NCBI GenBank assembly: GCA_013360485.1
Contig: JABWBN010000005.1
Coordinates: 1-54,059, forward strand
Source: Burkholderiaceae bacterium
GTDB lineage: Bacteria > Pseudomonadota > Gammaproteobacteria > Burkholderiales > Burkholderiaceae_C
Direction: 5' to 3'
Length of the DNA stretch: 54,059 nucleotides
The first letter of the stretch is position 1; each line of letters begins with the position of its first letter. The notes below the pieces were generated by a model. It was given only the letters and a program-made list of their open reading frames with translations, did no database searches and had not been told where the DNA came from. The position numbers and the translations under genes are program-made. This document shows, piece by piece, positions 8,900 to 17,611 of this stretch.

Positions 8900-9019
8900 T
8901 ATATCGCACGCATGCGAACGGGTCAACGCCAGCGGTTGTTGACCTCAACCCAGCCGTGCGCACCAGGCACAGGCGTAGCATCGGCTGCCGGGACGGACGC
9001 GAGGCGACAGGAGACGCGC

Positions 9020-9772
9020 ATGCATGTGTCGACGCGAGAGGGACAGGCGCTGGCGCGTGTGTTCGCCTGCCTGGCAGAAGACTTGTCGGAGCGAGAGGTT
9101 CGCGAACGCGCCGGTCGGGCACTGCTCGACCTGCTGCGTGCCGATCACTTCGCATCGTACGTCTGGGACGAGCGGCGAGGTGTCTTTGGCGAGGGTGTGT
9201 GGCTGAACATGGATCCGGCCAACCTCGCGCGCTACGAAAGCTGGTTCCAGTACCACGACCCGATCACCTTCTTGCTGCAGGCGCGGCGCCATGCCACCGC
9301 CGTGAGCGAAGTGTTGCCGCATCGCGAACTCGCTCGCACCGCCTTCTTTCAAGATTTCCTGGCCCGTGACGGGCTGCACTGGGGCATCAACCTGCATGCG
9401 TTCGATGGCAATCAGGCCTTGGGGGATCTGCGCATTTGGCGTGGCCGCCGTCGCAGCGAGTTCGAGCCGCGTGACAAGGCGTTGCTCGACCTGATCGAGC
9501 CCGCGTTCATTGCGGCGCTGCGGCGCACACGGCGCCAGGCACTGGCGCCCGCGGCAAGCGAACCCGGCCAGGCGGTGTTCAGCCCACGTGAACGCCGCGT
9601 GGCACACCTGCTTGCGCAGGGTCGCACGGACAAGGAAATCGCGCGCGAGCTGGGCATCGGCGTGCCCACCGTGCGGACCTACCTGCGGCGCATGGCCGAG
9701 AAGACCGGCGTCACCCGCAGGGCAGCGCTGGCGCGATGGGGTTGCGACGATGACATGACCGGCCCTGCGTAG
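9020..9772 (+). CDS. LuxR-family transcriptional regulator
   Basis: 250 residues from the ATG at 9020, chosen because AGGAGA lies 7-9 nt upstream; a 36-residue in-frame extension upstream has no such site. The C-terminus is a GerE/LuxR helix-turn-helix: FSPRERRVAHLLAQGRTDKEIARELGIGVPTVRTYLRRMAEKTGV (about residues 183-227). The N-terminal 170 residues form a sensor-like domain with YESWFQYHDPIT and WGINLHAF, loosely like autoinducer-binding or GAF-type domains. No luxI-like synthase is in the window, so it would be a LuxR 'solo'. It is divergent from tetR, and its targets may include the efflux operon or the following convergent amidase; neither is shown by the sequence. Confidence 0.85.
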   Translation: MHVSTREGQALARVFACLAEDLSEREVRERAGRALLDLLRADHFASYVWDERRGVFGEGVWLNMDPANLARYESWFQYHDPITFLLQARRHATAVSEVLPHRELARTAFFQDFLARDGLHWGINLHAFDGNQALGDLRIWRGRRRSEFEPRDKALLDLIEPAFIAALRRTRRQALAPAASEPGQAVFSPRERRVAHLLAQGRTDKEIARELGIGVPTVRTYLRRMAEKTGVTRRAALARWGCDDDMTGPA

Positions 9773-9779
9773 TCGCATC

Positions 9780-9802
9780 CAGCGCGGGAGGCACCCGCGC
9801 TG
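9780..9802. terminator. Hairpin between convergent luxR-type gene and amidase
   Basis: Perfect 9-bp stem CAGCGCGGG / CCCGCGCTG with a 5-nt loop. It starts 8 bp after the luxR-type stop and ends 7 bp before the amidase stop. There is no U-tract on either strand, so it could be a Rho-assisted or RNA-stabilising stem rather than a classic intrinsic terminator. Confidence 0.5.
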
Positions 9803-9808
9803 CGCCGC

Positions 9809-11326
9809 TCATCGCAATTCGGGGGCCGGCAGGCGCCCGAGCAGCTTTTCGATGGCCAGTCCGATCGCTACCAGCCGCCGGTCGCTGTTGGCCGGGCCAT
9901 CGAGCTCCATGCCGATGGGCAGCTTGCTCGACCCCCCCAATCCGATCGGGAGCTGCAGACCGGGCAGCCCGGCGTTGCTGCCGGGGTCGGTGTTCTGGAT
10001 CAGCAGCATGAAGTTGGGCACGCTGCTCGACTCCGGCGTGGCCGGGAGCGCCACCACCGGCACGGTGGGGAACACCAGCGCATCGAGCCGATGGGTGCGG
10101 AAAGTCGCCTTGTACAGCGCCTGCAACGCCGGGCGGGCCGTGGCCATGGCTGCGTCATATGCGGGCCGGGCGTCGACCACGGTGTTGTTCGGCCCGGGCA
10201 GCTTGCGCGGGATCACCAACCCCTGGTAGGTGCCCTTGACGTCGGGGCTGACGGCGCGCTCGGCCATCTGCTCGACCGTGACCCCGGTGCCGGTGTGCTT
10301 GAGGTAGGCCACCATGTCGTCATAGGCCTCGTACAGCGCCAGCGGAAAACCGATCGCGCCGTTGAGTTCCATCAGCCGCGGCATGTCGACCTCGATCACC
10401 GTCACGCCGGCAGCCTTCAGCTTGGCCAGTGCAGCGTCGAAGGCCGTACGCGTATCGGCATCCAGGTTGGCCAGCAGCGGCGCGGCCAAGCCCAGGCGCA
10501 CTGTCTTGAGCGAAGCCGGCTTCGCGGCGGGGCCACCGGCGATCACCCGGTCCAGCAATTCGACATCGGCCATGGCCGCAGCCATCGGCCCAGCCGTGTC
10601 GCGGGTGTGCGAGATCGGCGCGATGCCGGCCTGCGGGTAGCGCCCGATCGTCGGCCGCAGGCTGGCGCAGCCGTTGAAGGCACATGGGATGCGCACCGAG
10701 CCGCCGGTGTCGGTGCCCAGGCCTGCGGGCACCACCCGGGCGCCCACAGCGGCACCGGTGCCAGAAGACGAGCCGCCGGCGATTCGGCTGCGGTCCCATG
10801 CGTTGCGCACGCCGGGCTCGGGCCCGGTCTGGCTCATCGGGTTCCAGCCGGTGACGCCGAAGGCCAGTTCGTGCATGTTGGTCTTGCCGATGACGATGGC
10901 TCCGGCCGCACGCAGGCGTGCGACCACGGGCGCATCGGTCGCTGGCACATAGCCGGCCAGCGCCGGAGTGCCGGCGCTCGAAGGCAGGCCTGCGACTTCG
11001 ATGTTGTCCTTGACCACGATGGGCACGCCAGCCAGCGGGCGGCAGCGCGCGGCGCGCTTGGCCGCGGCGAGCTTGCTCGCAGCCGCGCTGGCGCCGGCCT
11101 CGTTCACGTGGATGAACGCGTTCCAGCCCTTCAAGTCCCGAGCACGGTCAAGAGCTGCTCTGACCTCGTCGGTGCTGCGCGTCTTTCCGGAGCAGACGGC
11201 TTGGGCAATCTCGCGTGCAGTGAGGGCAGCCTGTGCGGCAGTTGCATCGGGCAAGTTGACCGCGAGCAACGCGGCGACCGCCAGTGCAGTACCGCAGGTC
11301 GACCGTGGGGCGTGAAGGGCGATCAT
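9809..11326 (-). CDS. Exported amidase-signature hydrolase
   Basis: 505 residues from the ATG at 11326, which has GGAGACG just upstream. The amidase-signature Ser-cisSer-Lys triad is visible: Lys in [10 protein letters not shown], the cis-Ser in [15 protein letters not shown] and the nucleophile Ser in [16 protein letters not shown]. The N-terminus has a basic stretch, a hydrophobic core ([13 protein letters not shown]) and an Ala-X-Ala site near residue 33, so it is probably secreted to the periplasm. The closest families I recognise are the indoleacetamide/mandelamide hydrolase and GatA-like amidases; a role in tRNA amidation is unlikely because of the signal peptide and the absence of gatB/gatC. 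Substrate unknown. It faces the luxR-type gene tail to tail. Confidence 0.88.
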   Translation of the reverse strand: MIALHAPRSTCGTALAVAALLAVNLPDATAAQAALTAREIAQAVCSGKTRSTDEVRAALDRARDLKGWNAFIHVNEAGASAAASKLAAAKRAARCRPLAGVPIVVKDNIEVAGLPSSAGTPALAGYVPATDAPVVARLRAAGAIVIGKTNMHELAFGVTGWNPMSQTGPEPGVRNAWDRSRIAGGSSSGTGAAVGARVVPAGLGTDTGGSVRIPCAFNGCASLRPTIGRYPQAGIAPISHTRDTAGPMAAAMADVELLDRVIAGGPAAKPASLKTVRLGLAAPLLANLDADTRTAFDAALAKLKAAGVTVIEVDMPRLMELNGAIGFPLALYEAYDDMVAYLKHTGTGVTVEQMAERAVSPDVKGTYQGLVIPRKLPGPNNTVVDARPAYDAAMATARPALQALYKATFRTHRLDALVFPTVPVVALPATPESSSVPNFMLLIQNTDPGSNAGLPGLQLPIGLGGSSKLPIGMELDGPANSDRRLVAIGLAIEKLLGRLPAPELR

Positions 11327-11621
11327 CGAGGCGTCTCCAGTTGGTGTAGTCGTGAGGTTGTTCGGCGATGCTGCCGCGAATCGACCCGTCCGTCTGTCGT
11401 CGAGATCGATGACAGACAGTTGCCCTGCAGTCCGATTCACACCGCGTATGGCTTGCGGGCTTGACGCCGCTGCTGACTTCGCCCGAGTCGCGCCTGTGCG
11501 GCATGAATGGGCTCACTTCGGAATTCGCGGGCTCAGAGCCGAGTCGCTCGAGCGACGTGTCGAACGCCCGGTGTCAACGACCGTGGGTATCATCCGCCGC
11601 TTTGACCTGCCCGGAGCACAG

Positions 11622-12446
11622 GTGGATCCTGTTGTCCTGCTCAAGGCCGCGATCATGGGATTGGTCGAGGGCCTCACCGAATTCCTGCCGATTTCCTCGA
11701 CAGGCCACCTCATCCTGGCCGGGTCGCTGCTGGGAATGACGGACGAGCGGGCCAAGGTGTTCGACATTGCGATCCAGACCGGTGCCATCCTGGCGGTGGT
11801 GATCGTCTATTGGCAACGGCTGCGCGAAACGGCGCTGGGCATAGGCCATGACGATCGCGCCCGTCGGTTCGTACGCAACGTGCTCATCGGTTTTGCGCCG
11901 GCGGTGCTGCTGGGTCTGCTCCTGGGAAGGGCGATCAAGGCGCACCTCTTCAACGCGCCCGTAGTGGCCACGGCCTTCATCCTCGGCGGCTTCATCATCC
12001 TCTGGGCCGAGCGCCGACCAGCCTCTGCCACTCGGGTGCATGATGTCGATGCCATGACAGCGCTCGATGCGCTCAAGGTGGGGGTGGTGCAGTGCCTGGC
12101 GATGGTGCCAGGCACCAGCCGATCCGGCGCCACCATCATCGGTGGGATGTTGCTGGGCCTTTCGCGCAAGGCAGCCACCGACTTCAGCTTCTACCTGGCA
12201 ATCCCCACGCTCATCGGCGCAGGGGCTTACAGCCTGTACAAAGAGCGCGCGCATCTCAGTGCGGCGGACTTGCCCGAGTTCGCCGTCGGGTTGCTCGTCT
12301 CGTTCGTCAGTGCCTGGGCCTGCGTGCGCTGGCTGCTGCGCTACATCGCCACCCATACGTTCACGCCATTTGCGTGGTATCGCATCGCCTTCGGTGGTGT
12401 GGTGCTCCTGACCTACTTCACCGGCTGGGTGCAGTGGGTGGGCTGA
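11622..12446 (+). CDS. uppP: Undecaprenyl-diphosphatase (BacA/UppP)
   Basis: 274 residues from the GTG at 11622. CCGGAG lies 5 nt upstream and this start gives the family's normal length, whereas the open frame upstream has no homology. Both active-site signatures are present: [18 protein letters not shown] at the N-terminus and [21 protein letters not shown] in the middle, on a hydrophobic protein with about eight membrane segments. UppP dephosphorylates undecaprenyl diphosphate on the periplasmic side, recycling the lipid carrier for peptidoglycan and O-antigen, and affects bacitracin resistance. It is divergent from the amidase across 295 bp that hold no other recognisable gene. Its last 29 bp overlap the end of trmB on the other strand. 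Confidence 0.95.
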   Translation: MDPVVLLKAAIMGLVEGLTEFLPISSTGHLILAGSLLGMTDERAKVFDIAIQTGAILAVVIVYWQRLRETALGIGHDDRARRFVRNVLIGFAPAVLLGLLLGRAIKAHLFNAPVVATAFILGGFIILWAERRPASATRVHDVDAMTALDALKVGVVQCLAMVPGTSRSGATIIGGMLLGLSRKAATDFSFYLAIPTLIGAGAYSLYKERAHLSAADLPEFAVGLLVSFVSAWACVRWLLRYIATHTFTPFAWYRIAFGGVVLLTYFTGWVQWVG

Positions 12447-13161
12447 CGCGGGTGTACACCAGGTCCCACACGCCGTGGCCCAGACGCATGCCGCGGGCCT
12501 CGAACTTGGTCAGCGGGCGCATGTCGGGACGCGGCGCGTAGCCATCGGCAGTGTTGGCCAGCAGCGGGCACGCGTTCAGCACCTGCAGCATCTGGTGCGC
12601 GTAGTCCTGCCAGTCGGTGGCGCAATGCAGGCGGGCGCCCGGCTGCAGGCGCGAGGCCAACAGCTGCACGAACGGGGGCTGGATCAGTCGCCGCTTGTGG
12701 TGGCGCTTCTTGTGCCAAGGGTCGGGAAAGAAGATGTGCACGCCGGCCAGGCTGGCGGGGCCGATCATGTGCTGCAGCACTTCCACCGCATCGTGGGCAA
12801 TGATGCGCACGTTGGTCAGTCCTGCATCGCCGATGCGGCGCAACAGCGCACCGACGCCGGCCTCATGGACCTCGACGCCAAGAAAGTCGATCTCGGGATG
12901 TGCGGCGGCGATTTCCGCCGTGGCATGACCCATGCCGAAGCCGATCTCCAGCACCACGGGCGCCACCCGGCCGAAGACCTCAGGCAGTGGCAGCGGCTGT
13001 GCTGCGTACGGCAGCACGTGCGTGGGGCCGAGCTCGGCCAGCGCGCGTTGCTGCCCGGTGCCCATGCGGCCGCCGCGCTTGACGAAGCTGCGGACCGGCC
13101 GTCGATGCACCGTTGGGTCTGATGGGCGTGGGCCGGCGGGCGGCGCGGGGCAATCGGTCAT
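12418..13161 (-). CDS. trmB: tRNA (guanine-N7-)-methyltransferase
   Basis: 247 residues from the ATG at 13161 ([10 protein letters not shown]); another ATG 10 codons upstream is possible. TrmB marks: [17 protein letters not shown] at the N-terminus, the SAM site [17 protein letters not shown], the strand LGVEVHEAG, and the family signature [22 protein letters not shown] that binds tRNA and SAM. It forms m7G46 in the variable loop of many tRNAs. It converges on uppP with a 29-bp overlap of coding ends and is divergent from dacB across about 180 bp. No operon partner is visible. Confidence 0.95.
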   Translation of the reverse strand: MTDCPAPPAGPRPSDPTVHRRPVRSFVKRGGRMGTGQQRALAELGPTHVLPYAAQPLPLPEVFGRVAPVVLEIGFGMGHATAEIAAAHPEIDFLGVEVHEAGVGALLRRIGDAGLTNVRIIAHDAVEVLQHMIGPASLAGVHIFFPDPWHKKRHHKRRLIQPPFVQLLASRLQPGARLHCATDWQDYAHQMLQVLNACPLLANTADGYAPRPDMRPLTKFEARGMRLGHGVWDLVYTRVSPPTAPSR

Positions 13162-13344
13162 CTCGATTCGGTGGGGAGCGGAATTCGGCACGGTGGCCGC
13201 CTTGCGTGCGGGGCCCGCCCTGAAACCATATTCGCCAGCGGCAACGCTTGATCAGCGCCCGCTGCGCCGCGTTGTTGCGCGGATCCAGGCTGCTGCAACA
13301 CGCTAGGCTCGACGGTGGAGAGATTTTGCCGCAATCGTCCCCCC

Positions 13345-14874
13345 ATGCCCCCGATCGAGTGCTCAAAGCCCGACGAACATGCCGCGCCGTCGCGATTGGC
13401 TCGGCGGCGCCTGCTGTTGGCGGGATTGACCTGTGCAGCGGCACCCGCCACGCTTGCGGTCGGGCCGGCGCGAGCGCCCCGGCCCCTGCCCTGGAGCGGG
13501 CTGCCCGCGGCCCTGCGGTCGGTCGTCGCACGGGCCGGCCTGCCGGCATCCAGCATCGGCCTGCACGTGCACGAAGTCGAGGGCAAGAGCCCGCCGTTGG
13601 CGACACTGAACGCGGAGCGGCCATACCAGCTGGCATCCACGGCCAAGGTGGTCACTGCACTGGCGGCGCTCGATCTGCTCGGCCCGCACTACCGTTGGCG
13701 CACCTACGCATTCGTACGCGGGCAGTTGACGCGGGGACGCCTGCTGGGCGACTTGCTCATCGTGGGCGGCGGCGATGCCGGGCTGCGCAGCGCAGACGTG
13801 CGTGCCTGGTTCTCCCGCATGCAGGCGCAAGGGCTGCAAGAGGTTTGGGGCGACATCGTGCTGGATCGCTACGCCTTTCGACTGCGCGAGGAAGACCATG
13901 CCCGCACCCCGCCTCCCGCGCCCGACCGACCGCATCATGTGCGACCGGACGCATTGACGCTCGACGAAGGCGTGCTGCAGCTCACGGTGCACAGCGGTGC
14001 ACGCGGGCGGCCGCAGGTTGGCCTGACGCCGCCACTGGCCGGCCTGCCGGTGCGCAATGAGGTGCGCATGGGTGGCGGCTGCGTGGTGTGGGCCCAGGCG
14101 GCATCGGGGCCTCAGGGACGCACCCAACTGGCCGTCCGCGGGCAGTGGAGCGCCGGGTGCGGGACACGTGAGATCAGCCTGGCTCCGCTGGCGCACGATG
14201 AATACACCGTGCGTGCCGTCGAGGGCCTGTGGCGCGAGGCCGGCGGACGGCTGCGCGGTCGCGTGCTGGACAAGCGTCAGCCTGATCGCACCATGCTGAT
14301 GCCCATGGGGCCGGACGGGCAACCCCAGCTGCCGTTCTCTGTGAACCTGTCGGAGCCGCTGCCGCAGATCATCCGCGAGATCAACAAGACCAGCGACAAC
14401 ATGGCGGCGCGCAACCTGATGCTCTCGTTGGTGCAGGGGTTTCCCATGCGCCCGGCCACCCTGGCAGAGGCGCGTGAGCGCGTGGCTGCCTGGCTGCGCA
14501 TGCAGGGTCTGCAGGGCGACGACATCGCGCTGGAAAACGGCTCGGGGCTTTCGCGCGCCGAGCGCGGCAAGCCGCGCGCGATGGTGCAGTTGCTGCGCCA
14601 CGCCTGGGCCCATCGCCAGGCTCAAGCATTCATCGACTCGCTGCCAGTGGCCGGCGTGGACGGTACGCTCGCGCATCGCATGACCCAGGGGCGCGCCACC
14701 GGTGCTGCCTTCCTGAAGACAGGCACCCTGCTCGATACGCGTGCGCTGGCCGGATATGTGCTGGCGTCCAGCGGCCGCATGTATGCAGTGGCCGCGCTCG
14801 TCAATCACCCCGAAGCCCAGCGCGCAACGCCGACGCTGGATGCCGTGATCGAGTGGGTGGCCCGTCACGGCTGA
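13345..14874 (+). CDS. dacB: D-alanyl-D-alanine carboxypeptidase/endopeptidase (PBP4 class)
   Basis: About 509 residues. Start is uncertain between this ATG and an in-frame GTG at 13315; neither has a strong ribosome site. The N-terminus has a twin-arginine-like stretch (RLARRRLLLAGL) and a signal-peptide core. The class C low-molecular-mass PBP motifs are all present: SxxK as STAK (LASTAKVVTALAAL), SxN as SDN (INKTSDNMAARNL) and KTG as FLKTGTL. The long segment between motifs 1 and 2 is the extra domain typical of PBP4/DacB. It cleaves the terminal D-Ala and D-Ala-mDAP crosslinks of peptidoglycan in the periplasm. It ends 43 bp before the tRNA-Gly 3' exon on the other strand. Confidence 0.93.
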   Translation: MPPIECSKPDEHAAPSRLARRRLLLAGLTCAAAPATLAVGPARAPRPLPWSGLPAALRSVVARAGLPASSIGLHVHEVEGKSPPLATLNAERPYQLASTAKVVTALAALDLLGPHYRWRTYAFVRGQLTRGRLLGDLLIVGGGDAGLRSADVRAWFSRMQAQGLQEVWGDIVLDRYAFRLREEDHARTPPPAPDRPHHVRPDALTLDEGVLQLTVHSGARGRPQVGLTPPLAGLPVRNEVRMGGGCVVWAQAASGPQGRTQLAVRGQWSAGCGTREISLAPLAHDEYTVRAVEGLWREAGGRLRGRVLDKRQPDRTMLMPMGPDGQPQLPFSVNLSEPLPQIIREINKTSDNMAARNLMLSLVQGFPMRPATLAEARERVAAWLRMQGLQGDDIALENGSGLSRAERGKPRAMVQLLRHAWAHRQAQAFIDSLPVAGVDGTLAHRMTQGRATGAAFLKTGTLLDTRALAGYVLASSGRMYAVAALVNHPEAQRATPTLDAVIEWVARHG

Positions 14875-14882
14875 AAACGACA

Positions 14883-14905
14883 AGGCCCGCACGAACGGTG
14901 GGCCT
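14883..14905. terminator. Hairpin between dacB and the interrupted tRNA gene
   Basis: 8-bp stem AGGCCCGC / GTGGGCCT (one G·U pair) with a 7-nt loop. On the minus strand it follows the tRNA 3' end by 12 nt and is followed by a short T-rich stretch (CGTTTTC), so it is a plausible tRNA terminator. On the plus strand it follows dacB but lacks a U-run. Confidence 0.5.
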
Positions 14906-14917
14906 GGGCCGGGAAGC

Positions 14918-14952
14918 TGGAGCGGGTGAAGGGAATCGAACCCTCGTATGAA
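14918..14952 (-). tRNA. 3' exon of interrupted tRNA-Gly(CCC)
   Basis: 35 nt ending in CCA. It provides the last three bases of the anticodon stem (TTC), a variable loop ATAC, the T arm GAGGG-TTCGATT-CCCTT, the acceptor strand CACCCGC, discriminator T and encoded CCA. The acceptor strand pairs perfectly with GCGGGTG of the 5' exon at 17644-17650, not with the acceptor of the intact tRNA at 16743-16816. Together the exons make 74 nt, exactly the length of that intact tRNA. In the spliced product base pair 28-42 would be C·U (TTC where TGC is expected), so the mature tRNA may be weak or non-functional. Confidence 0.85.
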
Positions 14953-15027
14953 GTCGGGTAAGGAGGAGGCCTCGCGGCCTCCTCCTCCCCTAAGAACCGG
15001 ACGTGCAAGTTTCCCTGCATCCGGCTC
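14953..15027 (-). ncRNA. Group II intron domains V and VI
   Basis: Domain V is 34 nt with the catalytic AGC triad at its 5' side, a GAAA tetraloop, a two-base CG bulge and perfectly paired outer helices (GAGCCGGA / TCCGGTTC). A 3-nt linker (TTA) leads to domain VI: a stem of GGAGGAGGCC / GGCCTCCTCC capped by GCGA, a G·T pair, then a bulged A followed by CCC paired to GGG. The bulged A is the expected branch point, seven bases from the 3' splice site. This is intact catalytic-core sequence with no visible decay. Confidence 0.93.
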
Positions 15028-15081
15028 AAGCAGCCCAGAACCGTGCACGCGCGTGGGCGTGCGTCGGCAGCTGCGAAGCGG

Positions 15082-16725
15082 TCATGTCTTGACCGTCGAC
15101 TCGTTGGCGTGGTGTTGCTGGTGGCATGTCGGGTGGAGCAGACGGAGGTTGCTCACCGCATCCGTGCCACCTTCGGATCGCTTGACCACGTGATGCACGT
15201 GCCATCTTGTTGCGTTCGTGATCCGTTCGAAGCAGAGCGGGCATAACCCGTCCTGTTGCTGCCACAGCCACGCCAGTTTCCGGCGTCCTGCCAGCGACGA
15301 CGCCATTCGTCGAGCGAGGCGCTCGTCGAAGTAGGCTTCATCGGCAGGGTCGTAAGGGTTCCGTTTACCGTCGATCTTGACGTGGCGCTTCTTGTGGAAG
15401 CTCGTCAAGGTCAGCAGCATCTGGTCCTTGTCGGCGAATAACCAATCCCGGTTTTCGATACGCCGGAAGTACCGGGCCTTGATCCATCGCCGTCCCTTGT
15501 TGGGATGGCGACGGCAGGCCCAACGCCACAGCGCTTGCCAGATCTGGTGATCGGCTTTCGCAAACGTCCTCGTTGACATCTGGCTTTGGTGATACCCGGC
15601 CCAACCGCGAAGGATCGGGTTGAGCTTGGCGATCACGTCGGCTTGCCGGGCCGTTCTCATCGACCTCAGCGTCACTCGTACCTTGTCCAGGAACCTGCCC
15701 ACGTTCTTCTTCGATGGCTCGGTGAGCAACATGCCACCTCGCCATCGAACGTGCCATCCCAGGAAGTCGAAGCCGTCGGTCACATGCGTGATCGTCGTTT
15801 TCGACTCGGACAACGTCAGACCTCGTTCCGCCAGGAATGCGCGGAGCCGAGGCCGCACTTCGTTTTCCAGCAGTTCTTTCGAACTGCCAGTCACGATGAA
15901 GTCGTCGGCATAGCGGACGAAATTCACCTTGGCCGTGCGTGCCTCGCGGACCGTCCGGAACATGCCGGCCAGTTCGTCTTGCAGCCCGTCCAAGGCCAGG
16001 TTTGAGAGTACCGGCGAGATGATGCCGCCCTGCGGCGTGCCGGCGTCTGTCGGGAAGAGGACATTACCTTCGAAGTACCCGGCCTTCAGCCACTTGCGGA
16101 GCATGCGCTTGTCCATGGGGACATGCGCCAGCAGCCAGTCGTGACTGATGTTGTCGAAACAACCCTTGATGTCGCCTTCAAGCACCCATTGCGGCGAGGC
16201 CTTTCGGCCCAGCGCGTTGCGCACCTGTTCGATGGCATCAGCCGTCGAGCGGTCCCTGCGGAATCCGTAGGAATGCGCGTCGGCGGTCGTCTCGGAGACG
16301 GGGTCGAGCGCCAGCAGATGCAGCGCTTGGAGCGCCCGGTCGCGCATGGTGGGGATGCCCAGAGGGCGCCTGTCACCGTTCGCTTTCGGGATCCAGACCC
16401 GTCGCAGGGGCAGCGGCTTGTGGTGCTGGTCGCCCAGCGCCTTCACCGCTTCCCACTTTTCGGCCGGCGTACTCCATGTTTGCCGGTCGATCCCCGGGGT
16501 CTTGTGACCCCGATTCTCGGTCACCCGTCGAACCGCACACGCTCCCGCGCTGGTCGATCGGATGAGGAGTCTTTGCAGGCGCTTGACGGTACGCCACTCG
16601 CCTGCCTTCGTTGCTTTCGCGATTCTTGCCTGCAGCCTGCCGACCACCTGAAACGCGCTCTGCCACGGTATGCCGTGCCAGTGTGTCCAGTTGGTGGAAG
16701 CGACATCGCAATTGCTTGCGTCCAC
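15082..16725 (-). CDS. Group II intron reverse transcriptase/maturase with HNH endonuclease
   Basis: 547 residues from a GTG at 16725. I chose it because GGAGG lies 5 nt upstream; the longer in-frame reading would start inside the tRNA gene. Order: RT-0/RT-1 (LQARIAKATKAG, TPGIDRQTW), RT core with GDIKGCFDNISHDWLL, GTPQGGIISPVLSNLALDGL and the active site VRYADD (272-275), then thumb/maturase X domain (GWAGYHQSQMS, KGRRWIKARYFRRI), and a C-terminal HNH nuclease (about 494-547: CPLCF ... HVHHVVKRSEGGTDAVSNLRLLHPTCHQQHH). It should help the intron fold and splice, nick the target DNA and copy the intron back into it. The gene sits in domain IV, directly after an intact tRNA, and shows no frameshift. 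Confidence 0.95.
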   Translation of the reverse strand: MDASNCDVASTNWTHWHGIPWQSAFQVVGRLQARIAKATKAGEWRTVKRLQRLLIRSTSAGACAVRRVTENRGHKTPGIDRQTWSTPAEKWEAVKALGDQHHKPLPLRRVWIPKANGDRRPLGIPTMRDRALQALHLLALDPVSETTADAHSYGFRRDRSTADAIEQVRNALGRKASPQWVLEGDIKGCFDNISHDWLLAHVPMDKRMLRKWLKAGYFEGNVLFPTDAGTPQGGIISPVLSNLALDGLQDELAGMFRTVREARTAKVNFVRYADDFIVTGSSKELLENEVRPRLRAFLAERGLTLSESKTTITHVTDGFDFLGWHVRWRGGMLLTEPSKKNVGRFLDKVRVTLRSMRTARQADVIAKLNPILRGWAGYHQSQMSTRTFAKADHQIWQALWRWACRRHPNKGRRWIKARYFRRIENRDWLFADKDQMLLTLTSFHKKRHVKIDGKRNPYDPADEAYFDERLARRMASSLAGRRKLAWLWQQQDGLCPLCFERITNATRWHVHHVVKRSEGGTDAVSNLRLLHPTCHQQHHANESTVKT

Positions 16726-16742
16726 ATCAACCTCCGTTGAAA

Positions 16743-16816
16743 TGGAGCGGGCGATGGGAATCGAACCCACGCTATCTGCTTGGGAAGCAGAAGTTCTACC
16801 ATTGAACTACGCCCGC
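16743..16816 (-). tRNA. Intact tRNA-Gly(CCC) inside the group II intron
   Basis: 74 nt including CCA. All stems pair: acceptor GCGGGCG / CGCCCGC, D stem GTTC / GAAC, anticodon stem TCTGC / GCAGA, T stem GTGGG / CCCAT (one G·U). The anticodon loop is TTCCCAA, anticodon CCC, reading GGG. It is clearly a different gene from the interrupted host tRNA: acceptor, anticodon stem, variable loop and T stem differ. It shares GCTTCCCAAGC with the host exon, so it also contains the intron's IBS1. It lies 17 nt upstream of the maturase GTG. No strong promoter of its own is visible; a weak TGTCAA-N16-TGTATC pair occurs about 40-65 nt upstream. It may be cut from the intron or its precursor by RNase P and RNase Z/E. 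Confidence 0.95.
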
Positions 16817-17611
16817 CCGGTCCCGGAGGGATCGCGATGCACCCCGGAGGATACATCACCCTCCGGGCGGTTTGACAGCAGACCTGTCTCGCGACAGGCC
16901 ACCACGTGGAAGTCAGCACCCTTTCGGGTCGGGGCGATCCTTGCATCCCCTATCCCGGCCATTACAGCCGGGCATTCGCTTGCTCCACGATCCTTTACCC
17001 GCCGAGGCATGACCCGGCCTTGCGGCCGGGCTTGTCGAGTGCGAGCACTCGACGCCACGTCGGGCTTACCCTGTTCCGTGCACGGAGCAAGAGTCAGGAG
17101 GGTTCCGCCTTTCTGCCGGTGGTCTTGTTCATCAGCGTGTTGGCACCAAGCAGGCCAACAACCGACCACGTACCTTTTGGTTAGAGCGATTCCGGGCATA
17201 ACCCGAAGCAGTCGACTTCGCTCTGTCAACTTGACGACATTTGACAGCGGTTCGCATACGCTAACCCTTTGACCCAGCCTTGCGCCTCCCCGGAATCGAC
17301 TTTCCGAGATCACACGACGACCCTCGCGGGCGCACGTGTCCCCGAAGGGGGGCTACGTTGTAAGTGCGCTCAGCACGGCGTCGTTACCGACACCGCACCG
17401 CACCTAGGCTACTGACGGCTGAACGTCAGGTCGCGCTCGGGAGATCCCGTGCGACAACTCCGTGCACGGCTTGCGCCGCGCGTCGAACCCGGACTCCGAC
17501 CGCGAGGGTCGGTGGGTTCACCTGTTGATATGCCGGGACATGCCCGACGAAGTGTTTCCCATGCTATGCGGCATGGACGGACACAGGACCGACGCGACTC
17601 TCAGGTCGCAC
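16817..17611 (-). ncRNA. Group II intron 5' region (domains I-III, start of IV)
   Basis: 795 nt without a credible reading frame, dense in stem-loops, beginning GTGCGACC. It includes hairpins such as CCCCGAAGGGG-type stems near 17340, the AACCAAAAGGTACGTGG segment near 17170 and the EBS1 hairpin at 17139-17159. The last 60 nt before the internal tRNA contain two GC-rich stems (CCCGGAGG ... CCTCCGGG near 16842-16866). I did not fold it; the borders of domains I to IV are therefore not assigned. Confidence 0.8.
17139..17159 (-). other. EBS1 hairpin of the intron
   Basis: Stem GTTGGC / GCCAAC with a 9-nt loop. On the RNA strand the loop contains GCUUGG, complementary at all six positions to CCAAGC, the last six bases of the 5' exon (17612-17617). 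The position, about 460 nt into domain I, and the terminal-loop context fit exon-binding site 1. Confidence 0.8.

Larger units (their letters stand above)
14953..17611 (-). mobile_element. Complete group II intron inserted in tRNA-Gly(CCC), carrying a tRNA-Gly(CCC)
   Basis: 2659 nt on the minus strand. The 5' end is GTGCGACC, matching the group II GUGYG start. The 3' end has a canonical 34-nt domain V (14994-15027) and a domain VI with a bulged A (complement of 14959) seven bases from a terminal AC. Between them lie structured RNA domains (16817-17611), an intact tRNA-Gly(CCC) (16743-16816) and a reverse transcriptase/maturase/HNH gene (15082-16725). A hairpin loop at 17139-17159 shows GCTTGG, an exact complement of the last six bases of the 5' exon (CCAAGC), as expected for EBS1-IBS1. 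The insertion lies after the 39th base of the host tRNA, two bases past the anticodon loop. All parts needed for self-splicing and retrohoming are present; activity is inferred. Confidence 0.92.

Noticed and set aside
9809-11326. Amidase as GatA of the tRNA amidotransferase
   Set aside because: It has a signal peptide and no gatB/gatC neighbours; an exported amidase is more likely.
15082-16770. Maturase start inside the internal tRNA (ATG at 16770)
   Set aside because: That start lies within the tRNA sequence and has no ribosome site; the GTG at 16725 has GGAGG at 5 nt and fits the RT-0 start.
16743-16816. Calling the internal tRNA GCC anticodon
   Set aside because: The loop reads TTCCCAA, so the anticodon is CCC, the same as the interrupted gene.
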